A DNA stretch of 40,014 nucleotides from Acetofilamentum sp. (GCA_020720705.1 DYOJ01000001.1:1-40014), one strand, 5' to 3'. Positions 18,701 to 24,108 are shown, counted from the stretch's first letter. Notes: generated by a model from the letters alone, not told the origin. Program-made: numbers and translations.

Positions 18701-19686
18701 ATTCAGAAATGTATATGATGAAACTTGCGAGTTCTAATACACTTGTTTACAACGGTGCAAAATTAAATCCGGAAGAAATTGAAATTCCAATAAACACAGG
18801 TTGGAACTGGATTGGATTTACGCCTAACGGAAATATGTATTTGAACGATGCTTTTGCATATTATCAATCTGCTCAAAACGATATAGTTAAAAGTCAATAC
18901 CAATTTGCAATGTATGATAATAATTTGGGTTGGATAGGAAGTTTAACCTATTTAGTTCCCGGATTTGGTTATATGTATAAAACTTCAAATCCGACAAATG
19001 TATTTACGTATCCAAACTCAGGATACGATAAAGGAACAATTATCGGAAAAGGCTACGAACCTGTTTACGGAACGCCTTGGACATTAAAAGAAGCAGAATA
19101 TCAAAACAATATGTCGTTAATTGCAACAATCAATACTCCTCCTGATTTTAATATTTCAGAAAATAATGTTATTGGAGTTTTTGCCGGAAATATTTGTTGT
19201 GGTATAGCTAAACCTTTGATTGTTAATTCCGAAAATTTATATTTTGTAACTATTTATGGGAATGCTAACGAAAATTTAACATTCAAATTAATTGATTTAT
19301 CCGATAATGTAATTTATGATATTACCGAAAATTTGAGTTTTTCAATTAATAAAGTTACCGGAACAATAGAAAATCCTTTTGAGTTAAATATTATCGGAAT
19401 AACATCAGATATTAACGAAAACTCAAATTTTGACTTTTCTGTTACAACATATCCTAATCCATTCGATAAATTTATTTCAATAAGTTACAATTTACCAAAT
19501 TCAGAAATTGTAAAAATTGAATTATTTAATGTTTTAGGAAGTAAGATTTCTGATTTGTTTAACGAATATCAAAACTCAGGTTCAAATAATTTAGAATTTG
19601 ACGGAAGCAGTTTAAGTTCAGGTTTTTATTTGTTGAAAATAAAATCAGGTGATTTTATTCAAACAGTAAATATTGTTAAAAAATAA
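6769..19686 (+). CDS. giant T9SS-exported multidomain LamG/FN3/NHL surface protein
   Basis: The protein has 4305 residues. An extended signal peptide is probably cut after AYA at 41. Domains in order: three fibronectin type III-like (about 44-320); LamG-1 (324-545); NHL-type beta-propeller repeats (561-908, recurring AGQPDFT/VLGQTDFT units); LamG-2 (914-1138); FN3-like (1139-1236); LamG-3 (1237-1446); LamG-4 (1454-1671); FN3-like (1672-1765); a carboxypeptidase-regulatory-like fold interrupted by LamG-5 (about 1805-2007); further regulatory-like repeats (to about 2205); a core of about 950 residues with no recognised family (2206-3160); an SbsA-type Ig-like domain interrupted by LamG-6 and LamG-7 (3206-3629); a BACON-like Ig domain (3705-3793); two copies of a PDW-type domain (about 3795-3910 and 4103-4215) flanking a GWTWMSF/GWNWIGF repeat region; and a T9SS sorting domain (4225-4305, TYPNPF). 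LamG/FN3/NHL domains suggest adhesion or glycan binding at the cell surface. The start has no clear Shine-Dalgarno sequence, only an A-rich leader. The gene contains a G8 tract. Confidence 0.93.
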   Translation: MENLVHLQRKKLPAESRGFKWFYRTLFAVLLALVINSNAYAQPYCSSLYPTNFSSTGFYVNYSISGAFYNYYVDVYSNSSYSTKVWGGISSSQSGYFNVTGLAPGTQYWIRSAIEYSDGSVKIIYCSDFTTQTLLNPPVALEPIDVTSNSFTARWNYSTNATSYELQISTDPGFTTSVFNQNVGNTDRRSVTGLNPGTTYYYRVRAINSLRTSELSNVISSVFCYDINVTSQTVENNAFTINWENPVGANLDNYILTVSENSDLGNPLSGYNNISIGNVNTFTVNQGIDMNTNYYYQISGQETGTVIAKSPIKNIYTKTYETARNALAFDGTDDYVTLPAINLNSTNFTIEGWVKWKDLKNNSRIFDFGSGAGSNNIFLCNTTTSNQLEFNIYNGATGQALTVSNIIPLNSWVHIAAVASGGTMYLYVNGILVGTKTGVTIPNVNRTLCFMGKSNWGSDAYFKGNIDEFRIWNVARSQKEIRQTMERTLTGTETDLLAYYDFNTGNPSGTNTALTTLLDYSFSSNNGTLNNFALTGTTSNWIASEAVNYPKQEVFSPFASFTNGQMAEFVAGQPDFTTGTSGVTSQKLNGPLGITIDAVHGKMYVADFINSRVLRFPYPLTGNFPTADLVFGQPDFTSNSVDNGGLSASCFHNPENVALDANYNLWVTDMGNGRILRFSNPWSISSNKPSADLVIGAANFTTDGNLTQTYQILFDDAGNLWAANAGRDVVYRFNAANLVSGNATPDGFLGVVNSSNCTQNSWDNGEGICMIGTSLFVSDWLNNRVLRFDNAANKANSANADAVLGQTDFTSNTFGCNQSKFHTLSSMTSDGSGTLYVTDYNNHRVMIFKNAVNLTNGAKASGVLGHPDFTSASSSTTQSGMNGPRGIFYDKIYNKLLVTESLNQRVLQFGFSDNALAFDGANDYIAVTDMSFNGSSQISISAWVNITNFSNYGTIFAKIDATDHGELFFRISNNGKPHFAVCTNVAGVWPSVYGTTVLTPGEWYYITGTYDGTQLKMYVNGNLENTVNHSGTIVSSGAAATKIGTLSSGGLPFHGKIDEISIWTKPLNEAEIQSAMKSPLNGTESGLRVYYNFNNGIAGGTNTGLTILNDITQNGNNGTLNTFALTGSNSNWVESRAGMRPEFVAASGLANSIIVKIKCGGNPDTYLLTVSEDALLRTPITGYNRRNMGNGTEVTITGLDKNTTYYFDVWAVKNGQISPNMGINSKATQLYTTQGSALSFDGTDDYVDCGTGTSLNMTSAFTLEAWINPNHLNYHTIISKGNAAGTEGYTFYIWNGQFYLTLHNKSGYGCTVSGLKANEWQHVAVVWDGNNKAKFYRNGVFIQEVTAVATAGIISSPASTFKIGEDYCGSNTFNGAIDEVHVWNTARSNKEIRQYMERELTGTETGLMAYYNFNEETGTTAENLTVNNLDGTLTNGVLRVESSAPLKPYPIQKDFMLTFDGYNDYVQVAPAGDDRLLTQTFTASFWVKPDATQLSGVNIVNANATTANNWRITQDAANTNQYVFQTYENGSYNATTSFALPADEWSFVVVTRNGTNKEKKVYVNGVLKITKNGTHDITFSSQGLWLGVNPNNLGTTNWKGSMDEFGFYNKVLSLNEIKALYMSHQMYDGNCQSIYLPFDEDAGITSRDYSANDYPAVLVNGVKNKPSETPIELGQTVPGDLVISKGYYNTKVQVSWNVAQSYRNIINKWYIYRKVYGSEQATALVYSSSDFANFFSYDDNSCNAGVLYEYQIIGETDFGGCLIYTNPISSIGYRTPTGVVNGKVTYAGGIAVEGVKIVATRTQGAVGKSLAFAGNSTFTVAHKNLLMPQNEITCEIYVRPTSLSSDFDLIEKENAYGMYYSNADNSVKFRIKNEAEQIFTVSYENVLKLDTFVQISGTYDGTNIRLYANGIPSETVPATGKLFSSTENIIVGQNFTGNLDELRLWDYGKDSLQVNTDYFRILTGGEEGCIGYWRMDLGVSDWDFDQSNVDATFNGNNADLVNTTWATTIPSNDQLGLCGITNETGNYTISNIGYKGSGETFNLTPMFGVHQFDPNQLGVYIGDGAIVLNNQNFTDISSFTVKGNVIYKDTYFPVEGAYLYIDEQIVVRANGTPVSTDQFGNYEIQVPIGYHNISVAMQGHTFEIGRYPETGNYNFQQPINGINFVDNSLIKVVGKVAGGPIQAEKPIALGKTVNNLGNGVITITTQKGYDLTDNTAGVNILSDNEIYRDNVITSVGQTAYVINNLSPKQINIYPDENTGEFVVYLLPEKYLVTAVTAGNYIFDESHYITMDLTQAGYITETESDSTTILDETYFDVVQYNKNYDFIYRETPDITVTDKYGEPIFWETELQIDDETSVPIVDEFGNLKTLYPVFKQRKQYLTKISVFEEYYNVDKDQTDIVPVNDGKVEIQNFLAIDKEKNEYELNENGNVFYSFWGGLPNIAQGGIGDYVLTFNVTSKTGQNQAIATTWEPNGEIFKGYVLGGMPSGSNFVTNGPQKLITILRDPPGTGSTCTLEQGQSVTNSTSSEFSFNSEIGQNLNVDLGSRIVTWAGFGAGVITETEVVAEFEQGTTITNSYTGSNSNSTTYEATQSWSTSDSPDFVGADGDVFVGHATNIVYGVSTQVAVAPITQENASNWVGNTFEHNGVTYDIGITKGIRVNPEFGTMFMYSQYHIENYLIPNLKMVRNLVMQNNPDIYQCVICDTENPEYGRRNRTGNDVWNGRVGGDSYNVAIPADWNYSITFVDSVEYFNKQIYDWEYFLMLNEMEKVKSVLIENVSFDGGTTYEKSITNSSSEETTHEYEFGLDITLAGEVGFEIMGMGSKMKIETKTSFGTKYGETEETENSTSYSYTLADGDAGDYLSVDVRTPYQSTSTSTGPVFLTKGGQTSCPFEDAYVTKYYQPGTVLQPATMQREKPQMTVENAIVSNVSADMPALFNFQLSNISETEEDAWMLLTVDETSNQNGALIEMDGSPITNGRIVMLPAGQTINKTIGVSMVNPTIYDYENIRLVLSSMCDGNVSTDVAISAYFQPVCTRVVLDNPINQWVVNTNTDTTLNIKIKDYNLSNNLFDRLLVQYKPASTSVWATDMIYYVDEDEYNTANEPKMFINNQPTLNYLLDLSSMQDRNYDVRITSTCVDNTTNSSIVASGIKDVKRPMVFGTPQPGSGILNPGDDIMLTFDEPINAGALLPYNFSVRGVLNGNEIKHQACVFFNGTNGYASVLSGVNLDNKSWTIEFWAKRGTLEQGVIFAQDGLEIGFDADNKFYLKAGNQLITSQNEYTDTELWFHYAVTYNQQAEEFNMYVNDVIERTNILQTSTFTANGKMVLGKDLSDANYFNGYVHELRIWEKLQGFSTIYAQMYQELSGSEIGLSGYWTMNEAKGEMAQDKARNRHATLFGAEWRVFPTGFAREFDGPASVELNTTTTVIFPEMNFTLEFYFNAEPQTNTVLFSNGKGDGTDETPFQNIWVIGFDGNGKLYAKNNGVTILISEKNYTDNTWYHFALAVNRNANASIYIDGEMVGSAQASNFGGLSAAGATLGARRFYQFPNLTYDQHFTGLIDEFRLWELLRTSKQLELDLSSKLKGDEMGLLLYFPFDKYNSLGIDLIPTLEDITGNSVDAIATNGSETNINVPNLKDARPVQDVAFDWVVNEDKIIINLNEPAALIEKCILEFTVERVEDLRENRIASPVTWTAYIKQNTVVWDETEINIEKEVYEPYTFTTKILNMGGTNQTYSITGLPTWLSCSAVSGSLSPDSEKTLTFTVDPVVNVGEYALSLFLTSDFGYSEKLNVNVNVFEPAPDWTVNSSDFQYSMSVIGQLKIDGSFSANKNDKIAAFVNGQCRGVAQNLYIEGYDKFIVFLTIFSNTDVGENVSFKIWNASEGYVHTNVTPEISFVYNEIIGTVTEPQIIETYNSYSINQNLNSGWTWMSFNLDNADLSDVNLIMENINAQTGDQIKSQTLFANYSTNLGWDGSLVFGEGFNNSEMYMMKLASSNTLVYNGAKLNPEEIEIPINTGWNWIGFTPNGNMYLNDAFAYYQSAQNDIVKSQYQFAMYDNNLGWIGSLTYLVPGFGYMYKTSNPTNVFTYPNSGYDKGTIIGKGYEPVYGTPWTLKEAEYQNNMSLIATINTPPDFNISENNVIGVFAGNICCGIAKPLIVNSENLYFVTIYGNANENLTFKLIDLSDNVIYDITENLSFSINKVTGTIENPFELNIIGITSDINENSNFDFSVTTYPNPFDKFISISYNLPNSEIVKIELFNVLGSKISDLFNEYQNSGSNNLEFDGSSLSSGFYLLKIKSGDFIQTVNIVKK
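7025..7032 (+). repeat. G8 homopolymer tract inside the giant gene
   Basis: Eight consecutive G bases encode part of VWGGI at about residue 86 of the giant protein. A run this long is out of character in this AT-rich gene. Gain or loss of one G would shift the frame near the start of the protein, so this is a candidate slipped-strand site. Confidence 0.6.
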
Positions 19687-19698
19687 ATTCATTATTCA

Positions 19699-19733
19699 AA
19701 ACCTTGTAAGGTTTCAATAACCTTACAAGGTTT
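19699..19733 (+). terminator. 13-bp hairpin between the giant gene and the 306-residue gene
   Basis: AAACCTTGTAAGG (19699-19711) pairs perfectly with CCTTACAAGGTTT (19721-19733) across a 9-base loop. It starts 12 bases after the giant gene's stop codon. No proper T tract follows on the plus strand (TTTACTATC), so it may attenuate or stabilise transcript ends rather than terminate fully. Each arm together with its flank is itself nearly palindromic (AACCTT-GT-AAGGTT), typical of a dispersed intergenic repeat. Confidence 0.6.
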
Positions 19734-19763
19734 ACTATCAAAAATTTTATAAATTTTATAAAA

Positions 19764-20684
19764 ATGAAAAAGTTAAAATACATTTTACTGTTTAATTTGC
19801 TTTTAATTACAGTTTTATTAAAAGCAGAAATACCGGATTGGTCGGTAAATCCACAAGACTATTCATACAGCATGACAATTACCGGAGTTTTATCTATTGA
19901 ATATACAGAAACAACAAGTTCTAACGATTTGGTTGCCGCATTTGTTGGTAACGAGTGTCGAGGTGTTGCAACCGGTTATTATAATTCAGCTGTAGAAAGA
20001 TATGTTTTTTATCTGATGGTTTACAGTAATAATTCAAACGACGTTCTTGAATTTAAAGCATATAATTCTATAACCGATGAGGAAATTCTTTTAATCAATT
20101 CCGAAAATTTTCAAATAAATTCAGTAATCGGAAATGCCGAAACACCTTATATTTTTACAAATCAAGAATTAAGCGATGCCGCAGAAATGTTAAGTTTTGA
20201 AATTGACGGACAAATCAACAGTACTATTTCCGGAACTACCATTGATGTAGAGATGCCTCAGGGCGCAAATGTATCAAATTTAGTTTCGTCATTTACTTTG
20301 TCAGAATATGCGAATGCATATATCGGAATAACACTTCAGGAAAGCGGTCTGACTTCAAATGACTTTACTAATCAAGTAAACTATGTAGTGCATGCTCAAA
20401 ACGGAGATATTCAAAACTATACAATTACTGTAACTCTTCCTACACAAATTAGTGAAATTAAAAATGATAGGATTTCAGTTTATCCAAATCCGGCTAATGA
20501 TTTTATCCACATCAGCACTTCGGAGAAAATTAAAAATGTTAGAGTTGTATGTATTACTGGACAAACGGTTATTGAAACAAATAAAGCTTTGATAGATGTG
20601 TCAAAATTAATAAACGGAACCTACATTCTGGTAATAAAAACAGACAATAATATTTATTCAAAAAGTGTTTTGGTTAATAATTAA
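19764..20684 (+). CDS. T9SS-exported protein sharing a domain with the giant protein
   Basis: The protein has 306 residues. A signal peptide (about 1-21) is followed directly by IPDWSVNPQDYSYSM, the start of a domain of about 110 residues (22-132) that also occurs twice near the C-terminus of the giant protein. Shared landmarks are PDW(T/S)VN, YSM, AAFV and CRGVA. Residues about 136-225 form an Ig-like domain of the DUF5018 kind that ends with a characteristic VHAQNGDIQNYTITV stretch. The C-terminal 75 residues are a T9SS type A sorting domain (SVYPNPANDF, then a GTYIL turn). It lies 77 bases after the giant gene, across a hairpin, on the same strand. The shared domain and position suggest that it is a partner or accessory of the giant protein. 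No catalytic residues are recognisable. Confidence 0.88.
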   Translation: MKKLKYILLFNLLLITVLLKAEIPDWSVNPQDYSYSMTITGVLSIEYTETTSSNDLVAAFVGNECRGVATGYYNSAVERYVFYLMVYSNNSNDVLEFKAYNSITDEEILLINSENFQINSVIGNAETPYIFTNQELSDAAEMLSFEIDGQINSTISGTTIDVEMPQGANVSNLVSSFTLSEYANAYIGITLQESGLTSNDFTNQVNYVVHAQNGDIQNYTITVTLPTQISEIKNDRISVYPNPANDFIHISTSEKIKNVRVVCITGQTVIETNKALIDVSKLINGTYILVIKTDNNIYSKSVLVNN

Positions 20685-20692
20685 TTGATTAT

Positions 20693-20718
20693 AAAGACGT
20701 TGCTTAGGAAACGTCTTT
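20693..20718 (+). terminator. Rho-independent terminator after the 306-residue gene
   Basis: AAAGACGTT (20693-20701) pairs with AACGTCTTT (20710-20718) across an 8-base loop, followed by a short T stretch. It lies 8 bases after the stop codon at 20684 and separates the giant-protein unit from the aconitase-family gene. Confidence 0.65.
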
Positions 20719-20816
20719 TACCTAAAATTACATTTATGCTCTGAATACAGCCGTTACAACCACATGTATTTGAAAAAATATCCTGAAAGATTATGACAAA
20801 ATTGACTTAGTTTTGC

Positions 20817-20824
20817 TAAATTTG
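20817..20824 (+). promoter_or_regulatory. possible -7 element of the aconitase-family gene
   Basis: TAAATTTG matches TAnnTTTG exactly and would start transcription about 20 bases before the ATG at 20851. A second match, TAGTTTTG, lies just upstream (20808-20815). No good TTTG at the -33 distance was found for either, so confidence is limited. The element overlaps the alternative GTG start at 20824 and so argues against that start. Confidence 0.4.
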
Positions 20825-20850
20825 TGCCCAAATCCATAATCAGAATTGAT

Positions 20851-22659
20851 ATGACAATTATTGAAAAAATTATTGCGACACACTCAAAATATGAGTCCGT
20901 GAAGCCGGGCGAAATTGTAGATGTCGAACTTGATGTACGCGCTGCCAGAGATTTTGGCGGTCCGAACGTTGTTAAACATCTCAAAGAAAACAATTTAGGC
21001 ATAGCAGATGTTTCTAAAACCTTTTTCACCTTCGACACAAATCCGACCGGGTCAGACCAAAAATATGCTGTAAATCAGCACTTATGCAGAACTTTTGCCA
21101 GAGATTTGGGGATAAGAGTTTTCGATATCGACCATGGTATCGGCACACACAGTTTGATTGAAGAAGGGCTTGCTTATCCGGGCAGTACTGCCGTTACAAC
21201 CGATTCGCACGCCAACATTCTGGGTGCAGTCGGTGCATTCGGGCAAGGTATGGGCGACCAAGATATCGCCGTTGCATTTAACAAAGGTAAAGTGTGGTTT
21301 AAAGTTCCGGAATCGGTAAAAATAACACTGCACGGAAAACGACCGAACGGAATATCAGCAAAAGACATGGTGTTGAATTTGCTAAACAAGTTCGGGGCAA
21401 ACAGTTTACTGGGTTACTCTGCCGAACTATACGGCGAATGTGTGGACGAACTGACTTTGGATGAGCGCATTACAATAGCCTCGATGGGAACGGAAATGGG
21501 CGTAATCATTTTATTATTCCCGCCGAATCAAGCAGTTCTTGAATACTGTTCGACACGAGCCGGACGAGAAATTGAAGGCGTATTTGCCGATGCCGATGCA
21601 GTATATGCCCAAACGTTTGATTTAGATGTTTCAACATTTAAAACCATGGTATCCATGCCGGGCAAGCCGCATGATACCGTTGATATTGCCACTCAAAAGA
21701 AACAAAAAATAGATTCGGCATTTATCGGCTCATGCACCAACGGACGTATTGAAGATATGAGAGAAGTTGCGAAGATACTGAAAGGCAAACATGTAGCTCC
21801 GGGTGTGGTGTTAAAAATTGTGCCTTCAACCGATGCCGTCTGGCAACAATGCTTAGACGAAGGCTTAGTCAGAATTTTCAAAGCCTCAGGGACACTGCTC
21901 TCGAACGCCGGATGTGCGGGTTGTGCGGCAGGGCAAGTCGGGCAAAACGGTCCGGGCGAGATTACCATCAGCACGGGCAACCGCAATTTTCCCGGCAAAC
22001 AAGGCAAGGGCAGCGTGTATTTGGCATCGCCCGCAACGGTTGCAGCTTCTGCGATTGCAGGCTATATCACTACATTTGACGACATCCCGAACGAACCGGC
22101 AGTATTTAAACCGTCTGAAAATCTAATCAAAAAAATGGCGGAAGCGCACAATGTTGAACATACGGCGGCTAATAAACCCGTTGAAATTGAAGGACGAATC
22201 TGGGTGATTAACGAAGACAACATAGATACAGATATGATTTTTCACAACAGATATTTAGCAATCACAAATCTTGCCGAAATGGGACAATATACGTTCGACA
22301 ATTTAGCCGGGTACGAAAATTTTGCAAAACAAGCTAAAGCCGGAGATATTGTTATGGTAGGTAAAAACTTTGGCAGCGGCAGTTCGCGGCAGCAAGCTGT
22401 AGATTGTTTTATATCGCTTGGTATTCAGGCTGTTATGGCAGAATCTTACGGCGCTATTTACGAACGAAATGCAATCAATGCTGCCTTCCCGATAGTTACA
22501 TACAAATCCTTGGAAAGCATTGAAATACAAGACGGTGATATGATTCGTGTAAATTTTGAGACCGGAAAAATTACGAATTTAAAAAACGGTAAATCAGCAT
22601 TTGCAGAACCTTTTTCTGATGTTCAGTTAGAAATTTATACCAACGGAGGATTGTTTTAA
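20851..22659 (+). CDS. single-chain aconitase / isopropylmalate dehydratase family hydro-lyase
   Basis: The protein has 602 residues from the ATG at 20851 (MTIIEKIIATHS, a typical family N-terminus); the frame extends to a GTG at 20824, which is less likely. The catalytic large-subunit-like part (1-415) has the iron-sulfur cysteines C295 in GSCTNGR and C355/C358 in AGCAGC. It also has TTDSH at 116-120 and a GNRNFPG loop at 376-382. The swivel, small-subunit-like domain (about 445-602) carries NIDTDMIF and NFGSGSSRQQA. It should isomerise a hydroxy-tricarboxylate or dicarboxylate by dehydration/rehydration using a 4Fe-4S cluster in the cytoplasm. It is shorter than classical aconitase A and resembles LeuC fused to LeuD. 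No leucine genes are adjacent, so citrate/isocitrate, homocitrate and isopropylmalate all remain possible substrates. Confidence 0.88.
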   Translation: MTIIEKIIATHSKYESVKPGEIVDVELDVRAARDFGGPNVVKHLKENNLGIADVSKTFFTFDTNPTGSDQKYAVNQHLCRTFARDLGIRVFDIDHGIGTHSLIEEGLAYPGSTAVTTDSHANILGAVGAFGQGMGDQDIAVAFNKGKVWFKVPESVKITLHGKRPNGISAKDMVLNLLNKFGANSLLGYSAELYGECVDELTLDERITIASMGTEMGVIILLFPPNQAVLEYCSTRAGREIEGVFADADAVYAQTFDLDVSTFKTMVSMPGKPHDTVDIATQKKQKIDSAFIGSCTNGRIEDMREVAKILKGKHVAPGVVLKIVPSTDAVWQQCLDEGLVRIFKASGTLLSNAGCAGCAAGQVGQNGPGEITISTGNRNFPGKQGKGSVYLASPATVAASAIAGYITTFDDIPNEPAVFKPSENLIKKMAEAHNVEHTAANKPVEIEGRIWVINEDNIDTDMIFHNRYLAITNLAEMGQYTFDNLAGYENFAKQAKAGDIVMVGKNFGSGSSRQQAVDCFISLGIQAVMAESYGAIYERNAINAAFPIVTYKSLESIEIQDGDMIRVNFETGKITNLKNGKSAFAEPFSDVQLEIYTNGGLF

Positions 22660-22730
22660 ATGACAGAACTAAAAACAATCCAACCCTGAACCGTAAACCG
22701 TATTGTTAAGCGGTATCATACCTGAAAAAG

Positions 22731-22753
22731 AAAAGAGCGATAATCGCTCTTTT
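22731..22753. terminator. bidirectional terminator between convergent genes
   Basis: AAAAGAGCGA (22731-22740) pairs with TCGCTCTTTT (22744-22753) around a 3-base loop. Runs of T follow on the plus strand, and T-rich sequence follows on the minus strand. It lies between the 3' ends of the aconitase-family gene (plus) and the small T9SS protein gene (minus). Confidence 0.85.
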
Positions 22754-23119
22754 TTAGTTTAGCATAATTTTTTGGATTTCGGCATTTTTATCTTCGTAAA
22801 TAATCCGAATCATGTAAAGCCCCTTGTCACATTCCGGCATCGAAACCAAAATATTGTAGGGCAAACCGGTTTCATTATTTATTTTGCTTATCGTCTGCCC
22901 TATCATGTTGATAACTTCAACTGAGCTGATAATTTTTTCTGATTTCACGTAAAACCGACTGTCTGTTACCGGGTTCGGATAGATAACCGCAGGCTCCGAA
23001 TGTGCGGGCAACTTATAAACGGTTTCCGAATCGTATTCGTAATTTTGGGCTTGAGCCGCTTGGGCGATAAAAAATACCGCAAAAATAATGATGCTGATAA
23101 AATGTATAAGGCGTTTCAT
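22754..23119 (-). CDS. small secreted protein consisting almost only of a T9SS sorting domain
   Basis: The protein has 121 residues. A clear signal peptide (about 1-24, ending AQAAQAQ) is followed by about 20 linker residues. A complete T9SS type A sorting domain makes up the rest (AVIYPNPVTDSRFYV at about 44-58, INMIGQ in the middle, GLYMIRI near the end). There is virtually no cargo in front of the sorting domain, unlike the usual T9SS substrates. It could be exported and attached or released on its own, or be the remnant of a longer protein. It lies 58 bases downstream of kdsB on the same strand; no clear promoter of its own was found. Confidence 0.85.
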   Translation of the reverse strand: MKRLIHFISIIIFAVFFIAQAAQAQNYEYDSETVYKLPAHSEPAVIYPNPVTDSRFYVKSEKIISSVEVINMIGQTISKINNETGLPYNILVSMPECDKGLYMIRIIYEDKNAEIQKIMLN

Positions 23120-23177
23120 ACTATTTCGATTTTATACTCGTTTATACGATGCTAATTTGGTTTTGTTTCCACAAAAA

Positions 23178-23936
23178 TCAATCCGGATTATTTATTTTGA
23201 CCAAATCCTCAAAAGTATCCACCGACATACTTTCAAATTCTGTTTCGGCAAGTCGAATTTTGAATCCGTGCTCCAACCAACGATTTTGCTCTAAGGATTC
23301 TGCACCCTCCAAAGGTGAACTTGTGAGTTTTACAAGTTTTTCCAATATGTTTGCCTTAAATCCGTAAAGTCCGATATGTTTGAAAAATGTATGTTTTTGC
23401 AACCACAAATGTTGGTCAATTTCATCACGAACATACGGAATTGCCGAACGACTGAAATACAAAGCATCACCGTTTATCGCTTTGACAACTTTGGGCTTAG
23501 AAGGATTAAGCAGGTCATCGGGATTTTCAATTTTTTTTATCAAACTTGCAATTTCGACTTTTGAATCGAAGAAGATTTGGGTAAGTTGCACAATTTGTTC
23601 CGGCGCAATAAAAGGCTCATCACCTTGAATGTTTAAGATTGTATCATAGCTTTGCCCTGTTTGCCCGGCATAGATTTGCGAAGCCTCAAAACAGCGCGAA
23701 GTACCGTTTGTATGTTCGGACGATGTCATTACAACATTGATTTTCATTGATTTACAGAAATCAAAAATACGCGCATCGTCGGTTGCGACAACAACATTTG
23801 GCAGCGCAACAGAACTTTGTTCGTAAACCCGTTGTATCATCGGTTTACCATGAATCAAAGCAAGCGGTTTGCCCGGCAAACGACTTGATGCGTATCGTGC
23901 GGGAATAACCGCAAGTACTTGTGAGAAATCAAACAT
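23178..23936 (-). CDS. kdsB: 3-deoxy-manno-octulosonate cytidylyltransferase (CMP-Kdo synthetase)
   Basis: The protein has 252 residues, the usual length for the family. It activates Kdo with CTP to form CMP-Kdo, the donor for the inner core of lipopolysaccharide, in the cytoplasm. The nucleotide-binding N-terminus reads IPARYASSRLPGKPL (about 11-25). ATDD (about 51-54), SSEHTNGTSR (about 72-81) and the metal-binding NIQGDEPF are also present. Identification is secure from these motifs. A KdsC phosphatase domain of the same pathway is encoded about 15 kb away in this window (38681-39949). Upstream, towards the VWA gene, lies a 255-base gap with a phased TGACTA array. Confidence 0.95.
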   Translation of the reverse strand: MFDFSQVLAVIPARYASSRLPGKPLALIHGKPMIQRVYEQSSVALPNVVVATDDARIFDFCKSMKINVVMTSSEHTNGTSRCFEASQIYAGQTGQSYDTILNIQGDEPFIAPEQIVQLTQIFFDSKVEIASLIKKIENPDDLLNPSKPKVVKAINGDALYFSRSAIPYVRDEIDQHLWLQKHTFFKHIGLYGFKANILEKLVKLTSSPLEGAESLEQNRWLEHGFKIRLAETEFESMSVDTFEDLVKINNPD

Positions 23937-24069
23937 CGGCTAAAATTATGAAATTGAATAGTTTTTAATGGTTATGTGTAAAGTTTCACCACGTTATAGA
24001 GATATTTCGACTTGAATGTTTTAAGAAATTCTGTATAAATTCGATTGAAACTAAATAATAAACTACGAA

Positions 24070-24108
24070 TGACTACTTAATGACTATTTTTGACTACTAT
24101 ATGACAAT
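24070..24108. repeat. four helically phased TGAC(T/A)A direct repeats
   Basis: TGACTA begins at 24070, 24081 and 24091, and the variant TGACAA at 24102, so the spacings are 11, 10 and 11 bases. Each 7-base block is followed by an AT-rich spacer. Such arrays are typical operators for OmpR/PhoB-type regulators. The array lies about 135-170 bases upstream of kdsB and downstream of the VWA gene, in an otherwise featureless 255-base gap (23937-24191). Looser TGACA matches follow at 24136 and 24166. Confidence 0.5.

Noticed and set aside
20824..20850. Upstream GTG start for the aconitase-family gene
   Set aside because: The nine extra codons add residues not expected in the family, and the GTG overlaps a TAnnTTTG promoter element; the ATG at 20851 gives the usual N-terminus.
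21693..22126. Several open frames in other phases over the aconitase-family gene
   Set aside because: They overlap highly conserved cluster-binding motifs in the real frame and are typical shadow frames of a more GC-rich gene.
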